From positions 1 to 64,000 of the forward strand of contig NZ_SRXN01000024.1 of assembly GCF_004827385.1 (NCBI RefSeq): DNA of 64,000 nt. Direction: 5' to 3'. The stretch is from Ensifer sp. MPMI2T (GTDB taxonomy: Bacteria; Pseudomonadota; Alphaproteobacteria; Rhizobiales; Rhizobiaceae). The notes under the pieces were generated by a model. The model ran no database searches. It saw only the letters and a list, made by a program, of their open reading frames with translations, and had not been told where the DNA came from. Positions within the stretch are counted from its first letter, which is position 1, and each line of letters begins with the position of its first letter. Position numbers and translations under genes: made by a program. Of this stretch, positions 26,122 to 34,920 are shown one piece after another.

Positions 26122-26616
26122 TCAGATCAGCCGCTCGTCGAAATTCGGGCGCGAGCGGATGAACGACCAGAGCGCCTTGCTGATGTCGGTGATCTCGCGG
26201 ATCGCGTTTTCGAGACGCGCCATTTCGCGCGCGTCGAGTTGCTCCACCTTGCCGTAACGAATCTCCTTCTCGCCTTCGACCAGGCGCATCAGCTGCGTGC
26301 TCGATATTTCTCCCTGCTCATCGAAGGAGTAGATGCAGTGGTTGTACTTGTTGCGCATTTTCGACTGCTGTTTCAGCCGCTCGGTGAGCGACAGGACCTG
26401 GTCGCGCGTTTCGGCCGGGGTCGACGGCAGCTTCGCCAGGCGTTCCGTGAGGTCGATGCGCGCGCGTGTGGTGTTCAGTGTCAGAAAGACGATGATGGCC
26501 GATTCCTTGTCGACCTTCAGCAGGTGCGCGATGATGTAAATCAACAGGCTTTCGGTGTTGGTCCAGACGTAGTTCAGGCGACCAACCAGCAAAAGCACCT
26601 CCTGAGCCGCCGCCAT
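26122..26616 (-). CDS. small helical cytoplasmic protein, last gene of the type I secretion operon
   Basis: A 164-aa, largely alpha-helical protein with a YVWTNTESLLIYIIAHLLKV start region and a SKMRNKYNHCIYSFDEQG segment; there is no signal peptide. The family is not recognised. The RN..H-like spacing (MRNKYNH) and helical build recall HEPN-type proteins, but that is only a resemblance. It starts 11 nt after the HlyD gene stop and is probably co-transcribed with the exporter. Confidence 0.7.
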   Translation of the reverse strand: MAAAQEVLLLVGRLNYVWTNTESLLIYIIAHLLKVDKESAIIVFLTLNTTRARIDLTERLAKLPSTPAETRDQVLSLTERLKQQSKMRNKYNHCIYSFDEQGEISSTQLMRLVEGEKEIRYGKVEQLDAREMARLENAIREITDISKALWSFIRSRPNFDERLI

Positions 26617-26627
26617 GACGCTTCCCC

Positions 26628-27977
26628 TCAGGTCTCCTTGAATGCCCGCGACATGCTGTCGGTGATAGGCTTCGTCAGGTATTCGAAGAACGTTCGTTCG
26701 GATGTGGTGATCAGAACCTCGGCCGGCATCCCGGGTACCGGGTGGAAACCGTGGATGCGATTGATCTCGCTGGCAGGTACCTCCACGCGGACGATGTAGA
26801 CGTCGCGTTGCTGTCCGCCGGCGACTTCCTCGATGGAATCGGCCGAGACATAGAAGAGCTTGCCTTTCAGAACGGGCGTCGTGCGGCGGTTCAGTGCGGA
26901 AAGGCGTATCGTTGCATCCTCGCCGACCTTGAGCTGATCGATGGCCGTTCGAAGCACCTGGGCCTCGATGATCAGCGGTACATTGGCCGGCAGGATCTCC
27001 ATGATTGGCTTGCCCGTCGCGATCACGCCGCCGGCGGTATGGAAATAGCTGCGCACGACGGTTCCATCGACGGGGGAGCGAATGGTGGCGCGGTCGAGCA
27101 CCTCGGCCGCCTCGCGGACCTGCTGGCGCACGGCGTCAAGGTCGGCTTCGGCCCCTTCCAGGCCGTCCAGCGCAGTCTGCTTGTTGGTGTTAATGGCAAT
27201 GACAGCTTCCTGGCGGTAGCGATCGATCTGAGCGTGACTCTCCCTCACCTCCGACTCGAGCCGGCCGATCTCGCCCATCGCGTCGGCTATCGCCCGGTCG
27301 AGCGCCAGGAGTTCTGGCCGCCTGATCAGGCCGCTTTCGGCCAGCCTGCTCTTGGATTCGCGCTCTTCCGCCAGGATCTCCATCTGTTTGTTGAAGGACG
27401 CTCGCTGCAGATCGTAGCCCTTGGCGCGAAATTCGAGGGAGCGAATGTTCTGGTCGATCAGGTTCAGCTGATCCCGCAGCTTGATCTTCTTGCTCTGAAA
27501 AATAACGTTCTGACTTTCGATGATCGCCCGCACGTCCGCATCGTCCGCCTGCTCGGCGACGATGTCCGGTATCTTGAAGGTGTCGCTGCCCATCGCTTCC
27601 GCCCGAAGCCGCGCGACCACCGCTTCCAGGCGGAGGCGTTTGAGGTTGAGCATGCGTGCATTGGCGCGCGCCGGGGTCTGGTCGAGTTTCACCAGTATAT
27701 CTCCGGCTCTTACCTTCTCTCCTTCGTCGACCAGCAGTTGCTCGATAATGCCGCCTTCGAGGTGCTGGATGATCTTGTTGTTGCCGTTGGCGACGAAACT
27801 TCCCTGGGCGATGATCGCCGCTGCCAGCGGCGCGGCAAAGGCCCAATAACCGAAGCCGCCGAAGGATGCTGCGATCAGGGCAAGGCCCGCGAAGCTGTGG
27901 AGCCTGATCGAGCGAGGGACCTCGGAATACCACTCCGCGGCATTGTGCGGATCGGCGCCTTTCCTGCGCTGGCTCAT
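26628..27977 (-). CDS. HlyD/PrsE-type membrane fusion protein of a type I secretion system
   Basis: A 449-aa periplasmic adaptor linking the ABC exporter to an outer-membrane TolC-type channel. One N-terminal membrane helix (about 28-50), a lipoyl/barrel half (IIQHLEGGIIEQLLVDEGEK), a long alpha-hairpin (about 100-290), the second barrel half (IRSPVDGTVVRSYFHTAGGV) and the C-terminal PGMPAEVLITTSERTFFEYL typical of PrtE/HlyD adaptors. GGAGG lies six nt before the ATG at 27977. It overlaps the ABC gene by 4 nt. No TolC gene is in the window. Confidence 0.94.
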   Translation of the reverse strand: MSQRRKGADPHNAAEWYSEVPRSIRLHSFAGLALIAASFGGFGYWAFAAPLAAAIIAQGSFVANGNNKIIQHLEGGIIEQLLVDEGEKVRAGDILVKLDQTPARANARMLNLKRLRLEAVVARLRAEAMGSDTFKIPDIVAEQADDADVRAIIESQNVIFQSKKIKLRDQLNLIDQNIRSLEFRAKGYDLQRASFNKQMEILAEERESKSRLAESGLIRRPELLALDRAIADAMGEIGRLESEVRESHAQIDRYRQEAVIAINTNKQTALDGLEGAEADLDAVRQQVREAAEVLDRATIRSPVDGTVVRSYFHTAGGVIATGKPIMEILPANVPLIIEAQVLRTAIDQLKVGEDATIRLSALNRRTTPVLKGKLFYVSADSIEEVAGGQQRDVYIVRVEVPASEINRIHGFHPVPGMPAEVLITTSERTFFEYLTKPITDSMSRAFKET

Positions 27978-30076
27978 TGGCGACCTCCGCGAATACGTGA
28001 CTGTGCTCCGTTCTGGTTCGGTGCCGTGCCAAGTGCGGCGAGAACTTCGTTTCGCGCCCCGAACATGGCGACGGTCCCTTCGTTGAGCACCATGATCTTG
28101 TCGACGCATTGTAAGAGCGCCGGGCGCTGGGTGATGGTTACGGTCGTGATGCCCTGGTTCTTCGCATGGAGAAGCGCGCGGGCAAGTGCTGCCTCGCCAT
28201 TGCTGTCGAGATTGGAATTCGGCTCGTCGAGGACGACGAATTTGGGATTGCCGAAGAAGGCCCGCGCCAGCGCAATCCGCTGCTTCTGTCCGCCGGAGAG
28301 GGGAGAGCCGTCTGCAGCGACCACTGTCTCGTAGCCTTGCGGGAAGGTGGCGATCAGATCGTGCACGTCGGCAAGCACAGCCGCGTCGTAGATCATGGCA
28401 TCCTCCACATCGTCGCGCATGCGACAGATGTTCGCCTTGATCGTGCCGGGGAAGAGCTGCACGTCCTGCGGCAAATAGCCGATGCTTTCGCCGAACTGAC
28501 GCTGATCCCAGTTTCTCAAGTCCATGAGATCGAGCCGGACGCTGCCGGATGTGGGCAAAATCGATCCGACCAGCATCTTGCCGAGCGTCGTCTTGCCGGA
28601 GCCGGAGTTGCCGATAATGGCAAGCGCTTCTCCTTTGGCGAGCGAGAAGGATATGCCGTTCAAGATCACGCGCTTCTGCGGCGGCGGCACGAAAAGGATG
28701 CGCTCGACATCGAGCCGGCCCTCCGGGTTCGGCAAGCGCAGCCGGGGGAAATTCAGCGGCGAGCCCAGGAGAAGTTGCCTGATCCGGCCATAGGCCGCGC
28801 GCGAGTGATTGAGCTGGTTCCAGCCCTCGATCGCCCCTTCGACCGGAGCGAGTGCCCGACCGGCGATGATGGAGGCGGCGATGACCATGCCACCCGTCAG
28901 CTGGCCCATCATCGCCAAATGCGCGCCCCAGCCGAGGAGCGCCACCTGGGTGAGCATCCGCACCGCCTTCGAGGCGCCGGCGAACATGATGTTGCGGTCC
29001 TGGGCATAGACCTGCGCCTTGAGCGAGGCGGCTGTCTCGTGCCCCCACATCTTCACCGCCTCCGGAATCATCGCCAGCGCATTGATGATCTGCGAATTGC
29101 GCGACATCGAATCGAGATGAAAATTCGCGCGGCCGAGGTAGCTGTTGGCCTCGCTGAACGATCGCGTCGTTGCCTTCTGGTTGAGGTAGGCGATGATGAA
29201 AAGAACGACGCAGCACGAGATGACGATCAGCCCAAGCTGCGGCTGGATCAGATAGACCACAACCACGAAAAGCGGCGTCAACGGTGCGTCGAGGAACGAG
29301 ATCAGCGTACCGGATGTGATGAAGGCACGAAGCTGCTGTAGGTCGCTCAGCACCTGGTAGTCTCGACCGTTGCCGTGCAGCGATGCCCGTGCCGCGGCGC
29401 TGAGGATCGGTGCGCCGAGCTGGACTTCGATCTCGACGGCGGTCCGCATCAGGATGAAGCGGCGAATGGCATCGAGAACGACCTGCAGAACGATGGCGCC
29501 GAGGACGGCGATCGTCAGCATCAGCAATGTATCTTGCGATCGGCTTGTCAGAACCCGGTCCGAAATCTGGAACAGGTAGATCGGGATGGCGAGCACGAGG
29601 ATATTGATTGCGACGGTGAAGATGACGACGATCAGCATGTTGCGCTGGACGGCCCTCAGGCAATTTTGCAGGCTTTGAGCGAAGTTCACCGGTCCCGTGC
29701 GCTTGTGAAATGTATCCTTTCTCTCTCCGCCATTGTCGGCCGCGCCCGAGCCGTCGGCGTCACGCGCGGTCGGGCGGCGTTCACCCTCCCTGAACGGGCC
29801 CGGCTCATTGTTGATCGTCGGCGACAGCGGCCGTCCCGGCCGGCTCCTGATCTCGTCGTGCTTGCCGCTTTCGTTGCTTCGCGTCTTTTTCTTTTCGGTG
29901 CCCGGCTGCTCCCGATGCGACGGGCCTTCGGCGTCCTGATCGGACATTCGCGGTTCCTCGAAGGCAGAGTTGATGGAGTCGATGGGAACTTGGGGCGTGC
30001 CAGGTAGATTCAACTCCGGTGCGGAGTGCGATAACGGTCTGCCTTCATCGACATACCGCTTGGACAGGTCGTTCAT
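27974..30076 (-). CDS. PrtD/PrsD-type type I secretion ABC exporter with long N-terminal extension
   Basis: A 700-aa membrane-ATPase. Six-helix membrane domain (first helix about 147-168) and ATPase domain with Walker A GNSGSGKTT (489-497), signature LSGGQKQ (593-599) and Walker B FVVLDEP (613-619), followed by NSNLD as in PrtD exporters. Residues 1-130 are an extra hydrophilic, Arg/Glu/Pro-rich tail not seen in PrtD-size (about 570 aa) proteins; it is not a C39 peptidase. GAGGGAGT precedes the ATG. It lies 21 nt after the large candidate substrate gene and overlaps the adaptor gene. Confidence 0.93.
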   Translation of the reverse strand: MNDLSKRYVDEGRPLSHSAPELNLPGTPQVPIDSINSAFEEPRMSDQDAEGPSHREQPGTEKKKTRSNESGKHDEIRSRPGRPLSPTINNEPGPFREGERRPTARDADGSGAADNGGERKDTFHKRTGPVNFAQSLQNCLRAVQRNMLIVVIFTVAINILVLAIPIYLFQISDRVLTSRSQDTLLMLTIAVLGAIVLQVVLDAIRRFILMRTAVEIEVQLGAPILSAAARASLHGNGRDYQVLSDLQQLRAFITSGTLISFLDAPLTPLFVVVVYLIQPQLGLIVISCCVVLFIIAYLNQKATTRSFSEANSYLGRANFHLDSMSRNSQIINALAMIPEAVKMWGHETAASLKAQVYAQDRNIMFAGASKAVRMLTQVALLGWGAHLAMMGQLTGGMVIAASIIAGRALAPVEGAIEGWNQLNHSRAAYGRIRQLLLGSPLNFPRLRLPNPEGRLDVERILFVPPPQKRVILNGISFSLAKGEALAIIGNSGSGKTTLGKMLVGSILPTSGSVRLDLMDLRNWDQRQFGESIGYLPQDVQLFPGTIKANICRMRDDVEDAMIYDAAVLADVHDLIATFPQGYETVVAADGSPLSGGQKQRIALARAFFGNPKFVVLDEPNSNLDSNGEAALARALLHAKNQGITTVTITQRPALLQCVDKIMVLNEGTVAMFGARNEVLAALGTAPNQNGAQSRIRGGRQ

Positions 30077-30097
30077 GGCACTCCCTCGCGATCGTCG

Positions 30098-32179
30098 TTA
30101 TGTCAGCACCGTGTGCATGACGTCGTTCCATTGACCGTCGCAGCAAGATGTCTCGTTGGCCGTATCGCCGATGCGCTCGCCGGCGCCGGGCGCTGGATCG
30201 TCTTCGCCGACAAATGCAATGACCTCGTTTACAAGGCCGTCCGGCTGGAAGTTCAGCGTGTCGCCATCGCGGCCGATGTCGACAATCCCGGACTGGATGA
30301 GGATCGTGTCGGAATAGACCTCGCCGCCGACATAGGTCGTCTGGCCGAAACTGTCGTAGTCGATGATCTGGGCGACGTTGACCACCGTATTGCTGCCGAC
30401 GTGAACGGTCACCTCGGTGTCGAGTGCTTCGTCCGGCGTTCTGGTAGCCTTGTAGGTGACGGCGTCGGCGTCACCTAGAATGCTGACCTGTTTGATGACG
30501 TTGACGTCATAGAAATTGCCGGTGATGTAGAGGACGTGCAGGCTCGAGTAACCCGCGAAGTCCTGGTCGTGCGCGAGTGCTTCCGGCAGGTCGTCCATAC
30601 CGCGAATATTGTCGACGACCTGGTGCATGTAGTCCGGCACATTCTCGAATCGCTCGTTGTCGCCGACGTTCTCGATCGATCCCATGTTCCAGACGAGATT
30701 GCCGCCTTCATCGAGGGTGATGCCGTTGCCGGCGGTGAACCCCTGGATCTGATCGTTGTCGTACAGGACCGAAACCTGGCTGATGAGGTTCATGTCCAGG
30801 ATATGTCCGCCCACGATCACAAGGTCGTACTGGGTGCCGAAATCGACGAACGAGGCGAAATTGACCGCGACATTGCCGCCCGTGAGCACGGTCGTTTCCG
30901 TGCCGCTGGTCGTAATGGAGACGGTGTCGTTGTCACTGACGTAATTATATTGTTCGATCCAGTGGACGATCGACAGATCGCCTTCGACGACGTTGACGCG
31001 CCAGCTCGTCGGGAAGACCGACAATTGGCCTGCGGTATCTGCCGTTTCTCGTGCGGGCGCCTCGAACTCATGACGCTCGAAATTCGCGATGTTCATGGCG
31101 ATGGTCTGCGAGACGGCTTGGTGAGAGCTCCCGACGAACGAACCGCTCACTTGGTCGCTGTCGGCGTAGACGTAGGATTGCGAGATGACGTCGATATGAT
31201 GGTAATCGCCCATCACAACCGTGACCGATGCGGTTGCGCTGACACTGACGATACTTGCGAAACTGCCGACCTTGTTGGCCCCCGCCTCGACTTCGAGCGC
31301 GCTGCCATTGTCGCTGTTCGGCTGAACGGCCTCGTTAGAGCCGGCAGGCAGAAAGTCGGCGAGTTCCGGAAGAACCTCGACAAGCGTGCCGTTCACGTGG
31401 ACGCCTTCGATGTCGTCCGCAACGAGAACCACTGTGCCGCGGTCTTCCGGCACATCGGCCGGCGCGACTGTCCCGGATGACGTCTCCTCCACGGGCACAG
31501 CGGAGTCGTCCGACTGCTGCGGCTCGTCGGAGCGCGCGGCCGCGGCAAGGGCCTTGAGATTCGCAGCAAGTGCCGAAAGCGCTTCGGAACTGTCGATCTG
31601 GCTCAATTGCGCGAGCGGTGAGGCGCTCGTCGCTTCCTCGACGTATTCCGCGAGCTTTTCGGTGACGTGGCTCGTGTCACGGGCCGCCATCGGTGAACCG
31701 CTCATGTTGAGGACGTCGTCGTCGTGAAGGAGATTGACCTGCAGGATTTGACCGCTGGCCGAACCTGCGCCCTCCTCATTGACCAGCGCGTGCTCCGGTG
31801 CAGGATGGTGCGGCGACACGTGGTCCGGTGTGATGCCGGACGGGCCTGCCACGGTGCTGAAAAGCCTCGGCTGGGCTGCCAAGTCGTTCAGCGAGACGGG
31901 ATGGGGGGACGTGTTGTCGGAAAATTGCGCACGTCCGGCGATATCGAAGCCCTCGAGCCGGTAGCCCGATGGTTGATAGGAAATGTCCGGATCGTAGTCT
32001 TTCAGTTCGAAAGAGCACTTGAAATCGGGTAGCGGGTTGTCGCCGCCGGTATCCTGAGGCGCAGGCTTCCAGGTTTCGCTGCCCTGCAGATATTGATGCC
32101 TTATGCGTGCCTCGTCGGTCGCCGTTTCGAACAGCCCAAGGAAATGCGCAACGATTTCGCTGACTTTCTCCGCGTGCAT
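30098..32179 (-). CDS. 693-aa acidic repeat protein, likely type I secretion substrate
   Basis: Unrecognised protein, Asp/Asn/Val-rich, with no N-terminal signal peptide. Residues about 1-290 are non-repetitive and partly low-complexity. From about 300 to 645 it has five copies of a two-part unit: a G.N...N.A.(I/F)..(F/Y) segment, then a V.GG/GD..D...I.QV....D.D.V segment. Examples are VIVGGHILDMNLISQVSVLY (about 454-473) and ITGNFYDVNVIKQVSILGDA (552-571). The C-terminus ends in VMHTVLT, the short hydrophobic kind seen in exported proteins. It sits 21 nt ahead of the ABC exporter. The start at 32179 (MHAEKV) is chosen; the ATG at 32206 overlaps its own GGAGGGAAGG. Confidence 0.8.
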   Translation of the reverse strand: MHAEKVSEIVAHFLGLFETATDEARIRHQYLQGSETWKPAPQDTGGDNPLPDFKCSFELKDYDPDISYQPSGYRLEGFDIAGRAQFSDNTSPHPVSLNDLAAQPRLFSTVAGPSGITPDHVSPHHPAPEHALVNEEGAGSASGQILQVNLLHDDDVLNMSGSPMAARDTSHVTEKLAEYVEEATSASPLAQLSQIDSSEALSALAANLKALAAAARSDEPQQSDDSAVPVEETSSGTVAPADVPEDRGTVVLVADDIEGVHVNGTLVEVLPELADFLPAGSNEAVQPNSDNGSALEVEAGANKVGSFASIVSVSATASVTVVMGDYHHIDVISQSYVYADSDQVSGSFVGSSHQAVSQTIAMNIANFERHEFEAPARETADTAGQLSVFPTSWRVNVVEGDLSIVHWIEQYNYVSDNDTVSITTSGTETTVLTGGNVAVNFASFVDFGTQYDLVIVGGHILDMNLISQVSVLYDNDQIQGFTAGNGITLDEGGNLVWNMGSIENVGDNERFENVPDYMHQVVDNIRGMDDLPEALAHDQDFAGYSSLHVLYITGNFYDVNVIKQVSILGDADAVTYKATRTPDEALDTEVTVHVGSNTVVNVAQIIDYDSFGQTTYVGGEVYSDTILIQSGIVDIGRDGDTLNFQPDGLVNEVIAFVGEDDPAPGAGERIGDTANETSCCDGQWNDVMHTVLT

Positions 32180-32327
32180 TACCCCGATCCTTCCCTCCGG
32201 CAGCAAAGGGAGACCTCGGCGGGCCGACCGGCGATTGCCAAGGCGCGTGGAACCGACCCCAAATCAGCTATCCGTCTGTGCACCGGTGCGGCCGGCCAGC
32301 GCACATTTCTTCGTCTCCAAGGATCAA

Positions 32328-33038
32328 TCAACCGTCGCCGTCCTGCCCACCTGAAGTCACATGCAAATCGCCGCCGACGACATTGACATCGACGGTGTTG
32401 CTAAGGAGGTTCGCGCCCTGAACGATCTCCTGATGGAACTCCCCGCTTGCACGGGTCGCGGAGGCATCGGCCTTGGCGCCGGCATCAAGCTCATGACTGA
32501 CCCTGAGATCCCAGTCGGAGCTCGCGCCGAAATGAATGCCGGCGCCGCTCTCGGCGTGCCCCCCATCCGCATTCGAAGCGTTGTCGGGATTGGCGTTGTC
32601 CATCTTGACGCTAAAAGCATGGTCCTGATCGGCGAGGCTGTTTGCCTGCACGATGGTGAACCCGGTGTCGTTCCCGACGGCGCTCAGCGAATGTTCGAGG
32701 AAGCGATCGAGGTTCAAGCTGGAGGAAAGGTCGTCGCCGAGATTGAAGGTGACGTCAGCGGCGATGCCGACATTGCCAAAACCGTTTGTGTCGTCCAGTG
32801 GCGGAGGCTCACTGACGGAGGGCTGGTTGTCGCGGTCGTCACCGGTTTCTTTTGCGTCGATCTTGCTGGTGGTGTTTTTGCCGTCGGCGACGCTGTGAGG
32901 GCTCGTCGCGTCGAAGTCGACGTTTGCGGCATTGACGCTGCCACTCGCAAGGCCGTCGGCAAGCGCGCCAATCTTCAAATCGTCATCGGTGTTGATACTG
33001 TTGTCGGCCCGAAAATCCTTTAACGGGGTATCGGTCAT
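32328..33038 (-). CDS. 236-aa acidic companion protein of the secretion locus
   Basis: A hydrophilic, strongly acidic (Asp/Asn/Ser-rich) protein with no signal peptide or membrane helix, ending in a Gly/Asp tail (SGGQDGDG). The segment GANLLSNTVDVNVVGGDLHV near the C-terminus resembles the repeat units of the neighbouring 693-aa protein (compare RVNVVEGDLSIV there). It is therefore likely a second exported protein. GAAGGGAG precedes the ATG. It is the first gene of the leftward operon, 148 nt ahead of the large repeat protein. Confidence 0.72.
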   Translation of the reverse strand: MTDTPLKDFRADNSINTDDDLKIGALADGLASGSVNAANVDFDATSPHSVADGKNTTSKIDAKETGDDRDNQPSVSEPPPLDDTNGFGNVGIAADVTFNLGDDLSSSLNLDRFLEHSLSAVGNDTGFTIVQANSLADQDHAFSVKMDNANPDNASNADGGHAESGAGIHFGASSDWDLRVSHELDAGAKADASATRASGEFHQEIVQGANLLSNTVDVNVVGGDLHVTSGGQDGDG

Positions 33039-34052
33039 CTACAACTCCCTTCGCAGAGGGAGCCAGCACCGAAACCCTTTCATCTTTTATAGGATTTTTG
33101 CGGGGCTGGCTCTCTTTTGAAGTTCAGACGAATCGGTGTAAAAGATAATTCGTCTGTTGGGTTCCGATATTTTCCCTTTGTATTCATAGTATAAATGCGT
33201 GTATGTACTTCTGAATAAATTGCTACGTACTACAAATACTGGTTACATCATATGTCGAGTAGCAGCTCGATATATGTACTCCGCGGCTGCGACGCACCAT
33301 ACAAAAGCAGTCCGTGGGTCGTGCAAACTCAAGCGCGACGATGGTAGTGTGATCCTGAATGCGGTTGAACGAAAGACATCAATTGTGGTTAGTCTCTTGT
33401 ATTCAATGGCTTTTTTGAATCTTTCGCGATGCCGATCGATGAGGTTAAGATAATGTTAATACTTGCGAATCTGGCGCAATGCGATTGAGGGGGGCTCGGT
33501 TTGCCGCGGAGCCCGCGATTAAACGGGCGATCGGCGAACGATAAGAATTCATGGGCTAATTCAAATTGTTAGGGTGGCATCGATCGATGCCGTCGTGCGT
33601 GCGCGGCAAAGTTGCCACATGCCAACTTTGGTTGCCCTGAACAGCGCCTACCACCTTCGATGTGGTAGGGCATACCCCATTGTAGCTATATCGACGGCTC
33701 GTCCATGCTTCTCCTTTCTCTGACCGAGCAAGGCGGGCTTGCATCGCACCGCTTAGCAGCCGCTAAGATCGCCTGGAATTCCCCTCGAAAACCAGGGGTG
33801 CTTAGCCCGGAGGCCTTTCGAGGCCGATTGGCCCAAAATTGGTTCGCTTTCGAACGATTTAGACGCGAACCTGAGGGGCATCTAACCCTTTTGGGTGGTT
33901 TCGCCTCCCCCATCTTTACGATACATTAGCTATAACGAATTTTTTGTTCGTTATTATTGCGCAGTATTTGAAGAAATTTTTCAAACGCGGGTTGCTCCAA
34001 GTGGGGTTGGAACACCCATTAAAATAGATGGGAATTCCCAAGGAGGGGATAA
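33039..34052. other. 1-kb divergent regulatory region with many inverted repeats
   Basis: No gene is supported in this gap. 33100-33250 is A/T-rich and probably holds the leftward operon promoter. Dyads include a perfect 16-bp palindrome at 33576-33591, AAAGTTG/CAACTTT at 33608-33629, CCTACCAC/GTGGTAGG at 33647-33669, CCCCT/AGGGG at 33781-33798, GGCCT-TTCG-AGGCC at 33812-33825, GGTTCGC/GCGAACC at 33841-33871 and TAACGAA/TTCGTTA at 33933-33953. GGAGGGG at 34041-34047 is the ribosome site of the regulator. A structured RNA and/or operators are possible. Confidence 0.6.
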
Positions 34053-34841
34053 ATGTATCGTACGAGCTCGAACCTGAGCGATTTTGAAGACAACAACAAA
34101 GTATTACCCACGAAAAGTAAGATCGTAATGCTCGCCAAGGTGGATCTGTTCGCTGAATGCCTGATGCAGGCTGTTGGCGCGCGGTTCCAGGGCCAGGATG
34201 TAGTTAGCCTGTCCGATCCCGAAAGTCTGCTTGACGGCAACCTCGTCGACGTGACGTTGGTGATGCTTTATCGGCTGCCAGTGGCGACGTTTCCGTCCGT
34301 TCTCCGGATGATCCATGAATTCCACCCGAAGGCCGCGATCGGGCTCGTGGTGGAGGATGCGGAGGCGCTCGATTCGTCGATCGCCGGCTTTGTCGATGAA
34401 GGACTGATTCACGGAGTGCTGCCGCTCAATCTGCATCTGGACGTCTGCTTGACCGTCATCGATCTTCTGATGAAGGGCGGTGAACACTTTCCGGCGGCGC
34501 TGCTCAGGCGCCTTGCGCCGGTGAGGCTCGGCGGCGAAGCTCTTCGCGCCCGGCGGGAAGCGGTCGTCGAAGCCTTTGTTGCTCCGGAGCCGAAGCGCGA
34601 TGCGCGCATGGGTGTGCTGACCGCACGTGAGGTGCAGATTCTCGATCTGATCTGCATGGGGACACAGAACAAGATCATCGCCGATCGTCTGGGTCTGTCG
34701 GAAAATACCGTCAAGGTCCATGTGCGCAACATCTACAAGAAGATGAACGTGCGTAACCGGACGGAAGCTGCCTCCCGCTATTTCACGCATGACGCTGACC
34801 GCGGTATGCCCGAAGCGCGGCTAGGCTCCCGCTGGAACTGA
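34053..34841 (+). CDS. LuxR/NarL-type regulator with degenerate receiver domain
   Basis: A 262-aa DNA-binding regulator. The C-terminal LuxR helix-turn-helix (about 188-245) is canonical: LTAREVQILDLICMGTQNK and LGLSENTVKVHVRNIYKKMN. The N-terminal domain (about 22-150) has the receiver-like alternation, but where the phospho-acceptor Asp belongs it reads VTLVMLYRLP, so phosphorylation is unlikely. It is transcribed away from the type I secretion operon, which it may control; a clear AAGGAGGGG site supports the start. Confidence 0.88.
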   Translation: MYRTSSNLSDFEDNNKVLPTKSKIVMLAKVDLFAECLMQAVGARFQGQDVVSLSDPESLLDGNLVDVTLVMLYRLPVATFPSVLRMIHEFHPKAAIGLVVEDAEALDSSIAGFVDEGLIHGVLPLNLHLDVCLTVIDLLMKGGEHFPAALLRRLAPVRLGGEALRARREAVVEAFVAPEPKRDARMGVLTAREVQILDLICMGTQNKIIADRLGLSENTVKVHVRNIYKKMNVRNRTEAASRYFTHDADRGMPEARLGSRWN

Positions 34842-34866
34842 CGAGAGTCGCAGCGTTATCGAACGG

Positions 34867-34898
34867 AAAGGTCCCTCGCTTCCGGGCGAGGGACCTTT
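34867..34898. terminator. bidirectional terminator between the regulator and hppD
   Basis: AAAGGTCCCTCGC (34867-34879) pairs perfectly with GCGAGGGACCTTT (34886-34898) around a 6-nt loop, midway between two convergent genes. Confidence 0.88.
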
Positions 34899-34920
34899 CT
34901 GCATGTCTCGACATTGAAAC

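Noticed and set aside
27978..29663. Extended N-terminus for the HlyD adaptor running through the ABC exporter gene
   Set aside because: It is an out-of-frame reading of the ABC gene; the adaptor has a strong ribosome site at 27977 and ATGA coupling.
33199..33453. Short open frames in the 1-kb secretion-locus gap
   Set aside because: No ribosome sites, odd composition and overlap with A/T-rich promoter-like DNA; the inverted repeats explain the region better.
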